Shown here: positions 17,565 to 27,137 of the stretch, one piece after another
Numbering within the stretch: position 1 is the stretch's first letter
Layout of the letters: each line of letters starts with the position of its first letter
NCBI GenBank assembly: GCA_905234495.1
Contig: CAJOHE010000007.1
Coordinates: forward strand, 125,865 to 189,864
Origin: an uncultured Eubacterium sp.
Lineage (GTDB): Bacteria > Bacillota > Clostridia > Oscillospirales > Acutalibacteraceae
Length of the DNA: 64,000 nt
Reading direction: 5' to 3'
The notes under the pieces: generated by a model
Database searches by the model: none
What the model was told of the DNA's origin: nothing
Seen by the model: the letters and a program-made list of their open reading frames with translations, nothing else
Made by a program: the position numbers and the translations under genes

Positions 17565-18275
17565 ATGAAAATCGCAATATGTGATGATATTAAAGAATAT
17601 CGATTATCAATTAGAACATATACTGAAGCTTATTTTAATGACAATTATATACCATATGAAATAGTTGAATTTGAAAACGGAGCTGAATTATTGAATTCTA
17701 GTTTAGTATTTGATATTGTGTTCTTGGATATAGAATTGGGAGATTTAAACGGAATAGATGTTGCAAAACATCTACGAAAGAATAAAAATACAATAATTCT
17801 TGTTACCACTTCTTATATTCAATACTTGGACGCAGCAATGGATCTTCATGTGCTCAGATTTATAAACAAGCCGATAACACAACAAAAAATATTTTCTGCA
17901 CTTAGTCGCGCACAATCTGAAATTAATGAAAAAATCATTTTTCTCAATCTTAAGAGTAATAGTATTATAAAACTTAGTATTAGCGAAATTGTATATATTG
18001 AAGCGCGAATAAAAAAAGTTAATGTTTTTACTTGCAACAATATTTATACAGTCAAAGATAGTCTCAAAACATTAAAAACTGAATTAACAGCATCGTATTT
18101 CGCTGTCCCTCACAATAGTTATATTGTCAACATGAATTATATTAACAGTTTTAAGAGAGATGAAATAACACTTACCGAGCCATATAATAACGTCAAAATA
18201 TCTATCGCTACCCGTAAGCAACCTGAATTTAAAAGAAAATTTTTAGATTACATTGGAGAAGGAGATAATGAGTAA
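17565..18275 (+). CDS. agrA: AgrA-like LytTR response regulator
   Basis: The 236-residue protein starts at MKIAICDD, preceded by AGAGGTGGG. The receiver domain (residues 1-120) has the acidic pair ICDD, the phosphorylated Asp in VFLDIELGDLNGID, and the Lys in FINKPIT. A LytTR DNA-binding domain follows (about 135-236, with IVYIEARIKKVNVF and SYIVNMNYI). It should be phosphorylated by the histidine kinase encoded next and should activate agr and its targets. It overlaps the kinase gene by eight bases. Confidence 0.92.
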   Translation: MKIAICDDIKEYRLSIRTYTEAYFNDNYIPYEIVEFENGAELLNSSLVFDIVFLDIELGDLNGIDVAKHLRKNKNTIILVTTSYIQYLDAAMDLHVLRFINKPITQQKIFSALSRAQSEINEKIIFLNLKSNSIIKLSISEIVYIEARIKKVNVFTCNNIYTVKDSLKTLKTELTASYFAVPHNSYIVNMNYINSFKRDEITLTEPYNNVKISIATRKQPEFKRKFLDYIGEGDNE

Positions 18276-19557
18276 AATAATAATTGATTTTTTTATGTAT
18301 ATTTTTGAAGCAACACTTCTTTGGTATTATGGTAATTCTGTATTTATTTCCAAATACTCTAAAAGTGTTTGTTATATCTCTTCCATTTTCATCCATATAT
18401 TATTAGGATTAATTTATCAATTAGGTATTGTATATTTAAATGCCATTCTGCTTGTAACTCTATATTGTGCTTTCTTTGTTATTCTTTATCAAAACAAAAT
18501 TAGTTCATCAATTTTTCATGCAGTTATTTTCATAATAGTAATGTTTGCGTCTGAAATTTTGGTTATGGGGATAGGTTCATTCTTTTATAGTGATTTTAAT
18601 GCTATGGATAAAGAATTAAGTGCGTATATTTATGTTATTATATCAAGCAAGATTCTATATTTTATAATTATTATGGCAATTATGAAAATTGCTCAAAAAA
18701 ACAAAAGAGAAAATCAAAATGACAAATACTTTTGGGCATTATTTATCCTGCCTTTTTCAAGTATACTAATGATTTTATCATTTAGATATATGGCTTACGA
18801 TACTGTGCTTTCAACTGAAATGAATACTATGTGGATAGCATCTTCAATATTAGTTTTATTTTCAAATATCGTAGTGTTCATTATATATGAGTATTCTCAG
18901 AAGAATGCAGCAGAATTATATGATTTGAAAGCTGCAAATATACAAGAGGAACAAGATAAAAAATATTATGATTTAATCGAAAGCTCAAACAACGAAATGC
19001 GAGGCTTTGCTCATGATATTAAGAACCATTTAATACAAATTAGCAATATTGAAAAACCTGAAGAAGTGAGATTATATATAGATAGTTTAGTTGATGAGGT
19101 TGATAAGTTTTCTTATACCGGAATAAGTAAAAATAAAATGCTTGATTTAATAATCAGTAAGTATATAAGAATTTGTGAAAGAAAAAGCATTAAATTTGAC
19201 GTTGATGCGAAAACGGCAAATTTAACTTATATAAATAATGCAGATTTATCAACATTGATGAATAATCTTCTTGATAACGCTGTAGAATCTGCTGATAAGT
19301 CAAAAGGTGGTTTTGTGCAATTAAGAATTTTTTCACGCAATGAACAATTTGACGGTCTTATTATTCGCAATACTTGTATTCAAGAGCCGAAAGAAGTTAA
19401 CGGGAAACTACAAACGACCAAAAAAAATAAAAAACTACACGGAATAGGCGTATCAAATATTAACCGGATCATTAAGAAGTATAACGCTGTTTATGATTGG
19501 AAATATGATTCAGAAAGTCAAATATTTGAAACGGATATTGCCTTTAAAAAACAATAA
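18268..19557 (+). CDS. agrC: AgrC-like sensor histidine kinase
   Basis: The protein has about 429 residues, starting at MSKIIIDFF just after AAGGAGAT. The N-terminal half has six or so membrane helices for peptide sensing. The kinase half carries the His in MRGFAHDIKNHLIQI, the N-box STLMNNLLDNAVESA and the GHKL ATP site ending LHGIGVSNINRI. This arrangement is that of the HPK10/AgrC class. Together with agrD, agrB and agrA it completes the circuit. A terminator follows directly. Confidence 0.92.
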   Translation: MSKIIIDFFMYIFEATLLWYYGNSVFISKYSKSVCYISSIFIHILLGLIYQLGIVYLNAILLVTLYCAFFVILYQNKISSSIFHAVIFIIVMFASEILVMGIGSFFYSDFNAMDKELSAYIYVIISSKILYFIIIMAIMKIAQKNKRENQNDKYFWALFILPFSSILMILSFRYMAYDTVLSTEMNTMWIASSILVLFSNIVVFIIYEYSQKNAAELYDLKAANIQEEQDKKYYDLIESSNNEMRGFAHDIKNHLIQISNIEKPEEVRLYIDSLVDEVDKFSYTGISKNKMLDLIISKYIRICERKSIKFDVDAKTANLTYINNADLSTLMNNLLDNAVESADKSKGGFVQLRIFSRNEQFDGLIIRNTCIQEPKEVNGKLQTTKKNKKLHGIGVSNINRIIKKYNAVYDWKYDSESQIFETDIAFKKQ

Positions 19558-19570
19558 ATATTTATGTTAT

Positions 19571-19606
19571 CAAAAGAGTGGACTACTTGATAGGCCCACT
19601 CTTTTT
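19571..19606 (+). terminator. Rho-independent terminator after agrC
   Basis: AAGAGTGG pairs with CCACTCTT around a 13-base loop, and a run of six T residues follows. It separates agrC from the secreted-protein genes, which therefore need their own promoter between 19607 and 19776. Confidence 0.8.
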
Positions 19607-19776
19607 TCTGCTTTTATTCCATATTATTCTGCATTTGTCAAATATAATTGAATTAACATTATAATTGTTTTAAAAAGAAAGTGTATTAATTTTGACATAA
19701 TGAAATAATAAGGAGATGAGCGCATATAAGATTTAATAATTGTTTTAAAATCAAGAATCATAAAAGGAGAAATATT

Positions 19777-20256
19777 TTGAAAAGAGTTTTTTTATTGTTA
19801 GTATGCGTTTTAATTCTTTTTACGGCTTGTTCGAAATCTCTTAATAATAACTCTTCAAAATCGAATTCTGAAACAAGTCAAGTTTCAAACTTTACACAAA
19901 AAAACGAAAAAATTGAAACGAATATTGAAAGCATCTTTTTGCATATATATCAAAACACTTATTCATTAGATTTAACAAACGATGTGTTGAATACAATAGA
20001 AGATTCTAAATCAATAACTGAACCATTGCCAGAAGATATTGGAGCTCAAGAAATTGGGGAAATCACAATATTAACCGAGGGTCAAGATAATGAAAAAACT
20101 ATCGGCAAGCTTTTTATTGAGAACAATAATATTTATATCCAACACATTGATAATAAATCGAATGCAATAATGCTTTTAACATCATTAACAAATGACGATA
20201 CAAATCAAGAAGATGCAGTTGATATTCTAAACTCAATTTATGGATTTTCAGACTAA
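19777..20256 (+). CDS. Secreted lipoprotein upstream of the RHS protein
   Basis: The 159-residue protein starts at a TTG with AAGGAG upstream. The lipobox is LFTACS, with the Cys near residue 19. The mature part is Ser/Asn-rich at first and then a small alpha/beta domain (IETNIESIFLHIYQNTYSLD) I do not recognise. It lies 15 bp before the RHS gene and is probably co-transcribed with it. A role as a chaperone or surface partner of the RHS protein is conjecture. Confidence 0.7.
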   Translation: MKRVFLLLVCVLILFTACSKSLNNNSSKSNSETSQVSNFTQKNEKIETNIESIFLHIYQNTYSLDLTNDVLNTIEDSKSITEPLPEDIGAQEIGEITILTEGQDNEKTIGKLFIENNNIYIQHIDNKSNAIMLLTSLTNDDTNQEDAVDILNSIYGFSD

Positions 20257-20271
20257 AAGAAGGAGAAAAAT

Positions 20272-23200
20272 ATGAATAAATCTATTAGAAAAGCCTTGTC
20301 TGTTCTGCTTTGCTTTGTTATTGTTTCAACAGTTTTACCAATGGGTGTGTATGCTGCTGAAAGTGAAGAAACTGATGTTGTTAGTGTTTCTGAAATAACT
20401 GAAGAAAGAGACACATATTCTAAAACATTTGAAACTTCAAATGGTACAAATTTAATTATTTCATCTGTAGTACCAATGCATTATAAAGATGGAAATCAGT
20501 TTATTGAAATTGATAACACTCTGATTGAATCTACAGAAAACAAATCTGTTTTGACAAATAAAAGCAGTGAATTAAATGTTGAACTCCCTAAAAAATTTTC
20601 TAATGACTCTGAAATTACAATAGAGTATAAAGACAACGAAATAAGTTTTAACATTTTAGCCGATATTGAAACCAGCAAAGGCGTTGTTGAAGATAAAGAT
20701 GACAATAATGTTGATGAGTCTAACCTTTCTGATGTGGCATATTATGAAAGTAATATTGATGAATTATCTTCAACAATTAAATATGAAAATCTTATAGATG
20801 CAACAGATTTTGAATACGAGATTTTGCCGGATTCTCTTAAAGAGTCTGTAATACTTAAAAGTGCTCCAGAAAGAGATTATACAATCCAATATGAAGTCAA
20901 TTGTAATAATATGTTAGCTGAATTGAATGACGATAATTCCATTATTATAAAGGATGCTGAGGGAAATGATATTTATCTTATAGATAGCCCATTTATGTAT
21001 GACAATAGTGGAAAATTGACTGATGATATTTTAACTGAAATCAATAGCACTGATACTGGGTTTATTGTTTCATACTATCCTAATTATGAATGGCTGACTG
21101 ACGAATCCACTCAATACCCTGTTACCATTGACCCGACAATATCTGTTATAGGTGATAGAAACACATCACTTGATGATACTATTGTATCATCAGGAACACC
21201 AAATGCGAAAATGACAGGGACTATAAAAACTTATACTGTAACAAGTGGTAAGATTGTTTTTTACGATTTTAAATCTTTGCCCGAAATACCAGAAGGCTGC
21301 AATCTGCTTAATTCAACTTTTAATCTTGTCACTACTTCAATTACTGCAAGTAACACATCAGTTTATTTAAAGGAAATGCAATTAGAAGCTTCCACACCTG
21401 CAAATGTAAGAGATTACACTTGGAACAATAGACCTACGGGAGTTCAAAGAATTGTTGACATCGCAAGTGTTGGTCGTCCTTCTAATTCAACGATTAGTTT
21501 TGATATTACTTCAATTTATGATAGTTTAATATCTTCAACAGAACAAAATGTATTTTCTGTGGGCACATTAAATAATAATGTTACTTTTGGAGCGATAGTA
21601 AACAATTCCAGTTCAAAAAGACCATATTTTACAGCAGAATACTCTTATATTGGCGGATTAAAACCAGAATATCAGTTTTCCGAACAAAATGCTAGTCTCG
21701 CAGGAACTGTTGATATTAACGAATTCACTGGTGAATTAATTTTATCTCGAACCGCATTCACATCAAATGGCTCAGCAGGAGATCTGATATTCTATAGAGG
21801 AAGAAGTGTTAACGTTCCAGCTAATGAGCAATTCGGCCCGAATACGAGCTTTAATTACTACAAAACATTAAGTGTTGACAGTATCAGTGATGACTATGAC
21901 TACATCGTTACAGAAGGTGATGGGACATTAAAGAATATCCAATCTGGTAATTGTAACGAAAACAACGACCATTCAATCACATATACTTATAATAATGATG
22001 ATGCATCAATTGAAGAAACATATGTCGATTTTTCAGGAAGATATGATGATAGTTCGATATATGAACTAGTTTCAGTATCCACACATAAAAACTCTAATGC
22101 CAATACTACGCCATTTGTTGTAACTTTAACTTATAATGAAGATGGTGCTATTTCATCTATCACTGATGAAATAAATGAGTTTGTGTTTTCATATGACGAA
22201 AACGGTATTTGTGAAGTTTCCCAAACTAGCCACATAAACAATAATAATAACAATAATGACCATATTGAAGCCAGCGACAATGCATTATCATTTAATCTTG
22301 ACTCAATATCATATGGTGAAGATGCTGTAGATGATTATCCGTTCAGTAACAGTGTTGATATGCGTATTGATTTAAAAGATGTAGGCGATGATACTGTATC
22401 TGTCGGATATGAATTTGACGAGAACGATTATTTGACTAAAATAATTGATGAAAACGGTATTTCCTATAGCTATTCATACAACTCATTAGGACAAGTTACC
22501 AATGTTCAAGAAAAATCTTCTAATGGAACAAATGGTAAATCCATTCAATTTACATATGGAAATAATATTACAACTATTACAGAGGATGATATTTCATATA
22601 CTGAATACTTCGATTCGGAAGGTAATCTGTTATCAATTGTAGATCAGGAGGGAAATGCAACTTTCTCTCAGTATAATAACAATTTGATTTCTAAAATATC
22701 AAGAACTCGAAACAGCGCAAGAAACATTATTGATTTTTATAATTTTGAGAGCACTTCCGATACATTGTTTAACACTCAACAAGGCGCTGGGGTATCATTG
22801 TCAACAAGTGAAAAGCTCAACGGAAACTCTTCGGTGAAACTTACTGCTCCTGCAGGTTATAATGTTCCTTTCTCGGCAACTATAGAGAATTTAAGTGCTA
22901 ACACTACATATACCGTGTCTATATGGATAAAAACGAATGAAAATACCCCATGTACGCTTAAACTTGAATGTGGCGGCAATAATGGTACTTTTATGTTGAA
23001 GCAGGCTCAATTATCATCCGAGTGGCAACAAGTTTTTTGCACTATTTGCACAGGTAATTTTAACAGCATTACTGTTAATTTAATAGTAAATAATTTACAA
23101 GGAAACTCTAGTGTAGATGTATATGCAGATTATATGTATATTCAAAAATCCCCATATCTTACCAATATCAATTTACTTTCAAATGGAGATTTCTCAAGTT

Positions 23201-26200
23201 CTTTAAACAATTGGCAAACAAATAATGATCCAAACATTACAACAGATGAGGTTGCCGGAGATATATCTACGTTTGACACAAATAGAATGGTTTTGGAAGG
23301 CGATTATCAATCTACTCATGAAGCATATCAAATTATCAACAATATATCCGCACCTGAAGGAACGAAGTATGTATTTGGCGGTTGGTTAAAAGCTGTGGGT
23401 GCACTGCCCGATAGAGAAGATATGGAAAGCCGAAAATTTGGTTTGTCAGTATATGCTGTACCTTCAAATGCAAACTCCCAAGAACAGCTAATTAAAACAG
23501 TAGCATACCCTGCTTCATATACTGAGTGGCAGTATATTGAAGAAGAGTTAACACTTCCTGAAGATTTTGGAACTAATGAAAACTATTCAGCTTTAAAATT
23601 GGTTGTAAGTTTTAATTATCAAGAAGGATATGCATATGTTGATGGACTATCTTTATCAAGAGACGAATTATACACAATAGAGTTTCAATATGATGAAGAT
23701 GATAATATAATTGGTATCACAACCAACGAGACTACTCTTTCATTAAATGATGAAACTGAGGAACCTGAAGAATCAAATTACGATTGCAATAATGATTATG
23801 ATAATTATGGTAATATCACCCAAATTACTGAAACTGTCGAAATTGGTGAAACTACAAAATATATTGTTTCAAAGTTCAGTTATGCATCAAGTGGCACTTT
23901 GCTTACTAAAAAACTTGGTGCATTGGGAAGATGGACACAATACAAATATGATTATTTTGGTGATATTTCTCAAGTTATTGATGCAAATGGTCATACCGTT
24001 AATTATGAATACAACAATTTTGAAAATTTATCTTCAATTATTGGTCAATTTGAAGACAAGTACATAAAGTATTCAGATCGACAAAATGAGCAGGCTGAAA
24101 CATATACTACCGAAATACGATATACTTATACGGGAGATAGAATTGATGTTATTGAAACAGGAAGTATTGATAGCATCGGTGATTTCACGGCATTTAATGA
24201 GTATGATTTCCAATATGACGAATGGAATCAATTAATTGCGGTATATATTAATGATTCAAACAATCCGTTTATACAGTACACATACGACTCTGTAAACTAT
24301 GATCAATTGAATACTGTAACCTTTAAAAACGGACAGGAAATTAACTACAATTATGATAACAATGGAAATATTGTCTATGAATATGATTCCAACAGTTATG
24401 ATGGTGACACCCTTTCATATAGTTATTATTACTACGATGATGGAACTTGTTATGGAAAGAAAAACCTAAAAACTGATACTATTGAAATATATCAAGACGG
24501 TATGACTACAGTATGTGATTTTGACGGCAACATATTGCATTCCTACGGTTATAATACAAACGGTGACTTATATGAACAAATTGGGGATAATATTATCTCT
24601 CAGTCATTTAGTTCAGATAATACCGCCTTAACTACCACCGTAAACAATAATTCTAATGTTATTTCCGCAGAGTATGATGATTTTGGTAGAGTAATTTCAG
24701 AAACAATTCAAACAGATGGATCATCATCACACATCTTAAAAGTATATGACTATTATAATAATGATGAGGACGATGATGAGCTTGCTGCAGCGTTAACAGA
24801 AACTATGGAAGGCTCTGAAATAGAAGCAATAGATCAAGATGTTGATGAAACAAGACTAATTCGCAGCATAAAATACTATTCTGTTGATAGTAATGATAAT
24901 GAAACCTTCCTTAAAGAGTTCAAATATCTTTATTATGCAAACGGAAATAAGCTTTCTTATACCATTTTATCTTCTGAAAATAATAATTTACAGAGTATAG
25001 ATGCTATAAATCTCTATGCTTACAATAATAGCAATATGTTAGCAGCAGACAGTCAATACATCTATGAGTTTAATGACAAAGGCGATATAATAGGTCAAAC
25101 AACTAATGAAGAAACTCCAGAAAATGTTCTATCGTTTGAATATGATAATAATTCTAATAGTACATTATCAAACCGTTTAACAAAAATTACAACTTACGAT
25201 TCTCAAAACGGTAATAAGAATTTCGGAGTTTCTTATGACGCATCTGGAAATGTAAATAAATTAAATATTAGTGCAATTACAGGCGGCTTATTCCCATATA
25301 TTGACTTGGACTGGGCAAGAGGAAACACACTCAAGAGTATTTCATTTGAATCAATGCTGTCCACAAAAACAAAAATAATTGATTACGAATATGATGATAA
25401 TAACATCAGGACACATAAAAATATAAATGTGTCCGGCGCAATCATTTCGTTATTTAATTCTGGAAACAATACAGTACTTAATGCTGGGATAGATTACACA
25501 TGGAGAGAAGGCCTGCTTGTCGGAGAAAAAGTCACATGCAGTGGTTCCTTATTTGATGAACTGGATCAAAACAGTCAGCAAGTTAATGGTGGCGGAGAGT
25601 ATAACACGGTATTGTTATATGACCAAAACAATAATGCTTATGGTTTAGTTGTTAATAAAGTTAAAGATTCAAATGGTAACCCTGTAAATTCAAGCGAAAC
25701 GTTTTATTATTTGAAAGATGCCGATAACACTATAAAAGCAATTATTGATAGTGAAGGAAATGAATTAGTAACTTATAACTATGATTCATATGGAACTCCT
25801 TCAATCAGTAATGCATTAGGTTATCGCTATCTTATGCTCATAAACCCTATAATTTACAAGGATTATATTTATGATTTAGAGAGTGGTTTATACTATCTTC
25901 AGTCAAGATACTATGCTCCTATGGTGCACAGATTTATTAGTGCTGATTCTATTTTTGACACCAACTCTGGAACAATAATGTCAACAAATCTTTATTCTTA
26001 TTGCGAAAATGATCCTGTTAATAGAATAGATCCAACTGGGCACTATAGTGTTGCATGGATTTCAACCCCTATTGATGTAGCTATTTCGGTTCTTTGTTCA
26101 GGTGCTGCAATTTCATATAATGTTACAGGATTCATTATTGAGCGTGCAGTTAAAAAATCCGGTTGGAAATATGGCTATCAAGTTTTAAAAGGAACGCTTC

Positions 26201-26463
26201 CCAAAGTGCGAGGGTTATATACTAAGTTCTACTCTGCGATTAGAGCTGTAGTGGGAAGAGTAGCAAAATCATTGATTAATAAAATCGGCAATAGCCTTAT
26301 TGCAAGTGTAATTAAAGCAATAACAAATATCGTTTCAAAGGGCAAGTGGAATACAACAGAAATATATTATTCAATTTCTATGTTTTTCTCACTTGGGTCA
26401 TTTATCGCCGGATTATTGGATTTTTCATCAGATGGTAGATTTGATGGAAAAATTAGAGCATGA
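20272..26463 (+). CDS. Secreted RHS-repeat protein with a membrane-type C-terminal tail
   Basis: The 2063-residue protein has a signal peptide (1-29, ending VYAA). A DNRLRE-type beta region (about 290-440, with TSLDDTIVSS and DYTWNNRP) follows, then carbohydrate-binding-like domains and many RHS/YD repeats. The RHS core ends with YYLQSRYYAPMVHRFISADS and DPVNRIDPTGH at residue 1924. The last 139 residues vary from this pattern: a basic stretch flanked by hydrophobic helices (PIDVAISVLCSGAAISYN and MFFSLGSFIAGLLDF). In polymorphic toxins this position holds the toxic domain. The next gene overlaps by ATGA and may encode immunity. GGAG precedes the start. Confidence 0.88.
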   Translation: MNKSIRKALSVLLCFVIVSTVLPMGVYAAESEETDVVSVSEITEERDTYSKTFETSNGTNLIISSVVPMHYKDGNQFIEIDNTLIESTENKSVLTNKSSELNVELPKKFSNDSEITIEYKDNEISFNILADIETSKGVVEDKDDNNVDESNLSDVAYYESNIDELSSTIKYENLIDATDFEYEILPDSLKESVILKSAPERDYTIQYEVNCNNMLAELNDDNSIIIKDAEGNDIYLIDSPFMYDNSGKLTDDILTEINSTDTGFIVSYYPNYEWLTDESTQYPVTIDPTISVIGDRNTSLDDTIVSSGTPNAKMTGTIKTYTVTSGKIVFYDFKSLPEIPEGCNLLNSTFNLVTTSITASNTSVYLKEMQLEASTPANVRDYTWNNRPTGVQRIVDIASVGRPSNSTISFDITSIYDSLISSTEQNVFSVGTLNNNVTFGAIVNNSSSKRPYFTAEYSYIGGLKPEYQFSEQNASLAGTVDINEFTGELILSRTAFTSNGSAGDLIFYRGRSVNVPANEQFGPNTSFNYYKTLSVDSISDDYDYIVTEGDGTLKNIQSGNCNENNDHSITYTYNNDDASIEETYVDFSGRYDDSSIYELVSVSTHKNSNANTTPFVVTLTYNEDGAISSITDEINEFVFSYDENGICEVSQTSHINNNNNNNDHIEASDNALSFNLDSISYGEDAVDDYPFSNSVDMRIDLKDVGDDTVSVGYEFDENDYLTKIIDENGISYSYSYNSLGQVTNVQEKSSNGTNGKSIQFTYGNNITTITEDDISYTEYFDSEGNLLSIVDQEGNATFSQYNNNLISKISRTRNSARNIIDFYNFESTSDTLFNTQQGAGVSLSTSEKLNGNSSVKLTAPAGYNVPFSATIENLSANTTYTVSIWIKTNENTPCTLKLECGGNNGTFMLKQAQLSSEWQQVFCTICTGNFNSITVNLIVNNLQGNSSVDVYADYMYIQKSPYLTNINLLSNGDFSSSLNNWQTNNDPNITTDEVAGDISTFDTNRMVLEGDYQSTHEAYQIINNISAPEGTKYVFGGWLKAVGALPDREDMESRKFGLSVYAVPSNANSQEQLIKTVAYPASYTEWQYIEEELTLPEDFGTNENYSALKLVVSFNYQEGYAYVDGLSLSRDELYTIEFQYDEDDNIIGITTNETTLSLNDETEEPEESNYDCNNDYDNYGNITQITETVEIGETTKYIVSKFSYASSGTLLTKKLGALGRWTQYKYDYFGDISQVIDANGHTVNYEYNNFENLSSIIGQFEDKYIKYSDRQNEQAETYTTEIRYTYTGDRIDVIETGSIDSIGDFTAFNEYDFQYDEWNQLIAVYINDSNNPFIQYTYDSVNYDQLNTVTFKNGQEINYNYDNNGNIVYEYDSNSYDGDTLSYSYYYYDDGTCYGKKNLKTDTIEIYQDGMTTVCDFDGNILHSYGYNTNGDLYEQIGDNIISQSFSSDNTALTTTVNNNSNVISAEYDDFGRVISETIQTDGSSSHILKVYDYYNNDEDDDELAAALTETMEGSEIEAIDQDVDETRLIRSIKYYSVDSNDNETFLKEFKYLYYANGNKLSYTILSSENNNLQSIDAINLYAYNNSNMLAADSQYIYEFNDKGDIIGQTTNEETPENVLSFEYDNNSNSTLSNRLTKITTYDSQNGNKNFGVSYDASGNVNKLNISAITGGLFPYIDLDWARGNTLKSISFESMLSTKTKIIDYEYDDNNIRTHKNINVSGAIISLFNSGNNTVLNAGIDYTWREGLLVGEKVTCSGSLFDELDQNSQQVNGGGEYNTVLLYDQNNNAYGLVVNKVKDSNGNPVNSSETFYYLKDADNTIKAIIDSEGNELVTYNYDSYGTPSISNALGYRYLMLINPIIYKDYIYDLESGLYYLQSRYYAPMVHRFISADSIFDTNSGTIMSTNLYSYCENDPVNRIDPTGHYSVAWISTPIDVAISVLCSGAAISYNVTGFIIERAVKKSGWKYGYQVLKGTLPKVRGLYTKFYSAIRAVVGRVAKSLINKIGNSLIASVIKAITNIVSKGKWNTTEIYYSISMFFSLGSFIAGLLDFSSDGRFDGKIRA

Positions 26464-27119
26464 ATTTATTAATTGTTTTTCAAAACCATGAAAAGTATGA
26501 CATATGTTTAAGAACAGAAAACAAAACTTGGCTAGTTAAAAATGGTGAAGTATGTATTAATACTAATGAACACAAATTTAGAATTGAATTAGTAGTACGT
26601 AAACACCACAAGTATTTGCTGAAAAATGTTAATTATAGTTTTGCTTTTCATGAAAAGAATACAGTTGACTTTTTACAGTACAAAAAGTGTTTTTTGAATT
26701 GCAAAATAGCATATTCATTAAATCTTCATAGAGACGGCTTTATTAAAATTGATATTTCCTCGTTAGAAATCGAAAATCCATTTCATTCCTATGATACATA
26801 TATTTCATTAGGTGTTATACAAAAATCCAACTTAAACATTATGAATACAGAATATATTCCCATACTTAAAGAAGATGCAAGTACCGTTAAGAAAATTGAT
26901 GGAACATTACTTGCTATTCGTATTGTTTTCTCAATATTTCTGTGTGCAATACTATGTTGGGAAACATATATTGATAGATACTTAATTAGAACGATATTTC
27001 AAGGAAATATGATTTGGATAATACAACTAACATATATTCTGTTCACAACGTTATATTTATCTTCATTTACAAGCCGAACTATAAAGTATTTTAAAGACAT
27101 TAATAAACTGTCAATGTAA
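26460..27119 (+). CDS. Candidate immunity protein for the RHS tail
   Basis: The 219-residue protein overlaps the RHS stop by ATGA. Its first 150 residues look cytoplasmic and beta-rich (YDICLRTENKTWLVKNGEVC), and two hydrophobic helices close it (IRIVFSIFLCAILCW and IIQLTYILFTTLYLS). It matches no family I know. Its position directly behind a polymorphic RHS C-terminus and its own membrane helices suggest it neutralises a membrane-acting toxin tail. That is inference from context only. Confidence 0.5.
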   Translation: MNLLIVFQNHEKYDICLRTENKTWLVKNGEVCINTNEHKFRIELVVRKHHKYLLKNVNYSFAFHEKNTVDFLQYKKCFLNCKIAYSLNLHRDGFIKIDISSLEIENPFHSYDTYISLGVIQKSNLNIMNTEYIPILKEDASTVKKIDGTLLAIRIVFSIFLCAILCWETYIDRYLIRTIFQGNMIWIIQLTYILFTTLYLSSFTSRTIKYFKDINKLSM

Positions 27120-27137
27120 GGGAAAGGAGTGCTGTTT

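Noticed and set aside
19635..19705. Further copy of the island repeat (ATTTGTCAA and TTGACA with similar spacing)
   Set aside because: The interior T-tracts and TTGTCG are absent and GAGAAC is missing, so the match of the two ends is probably chance in AT-rich DNA.
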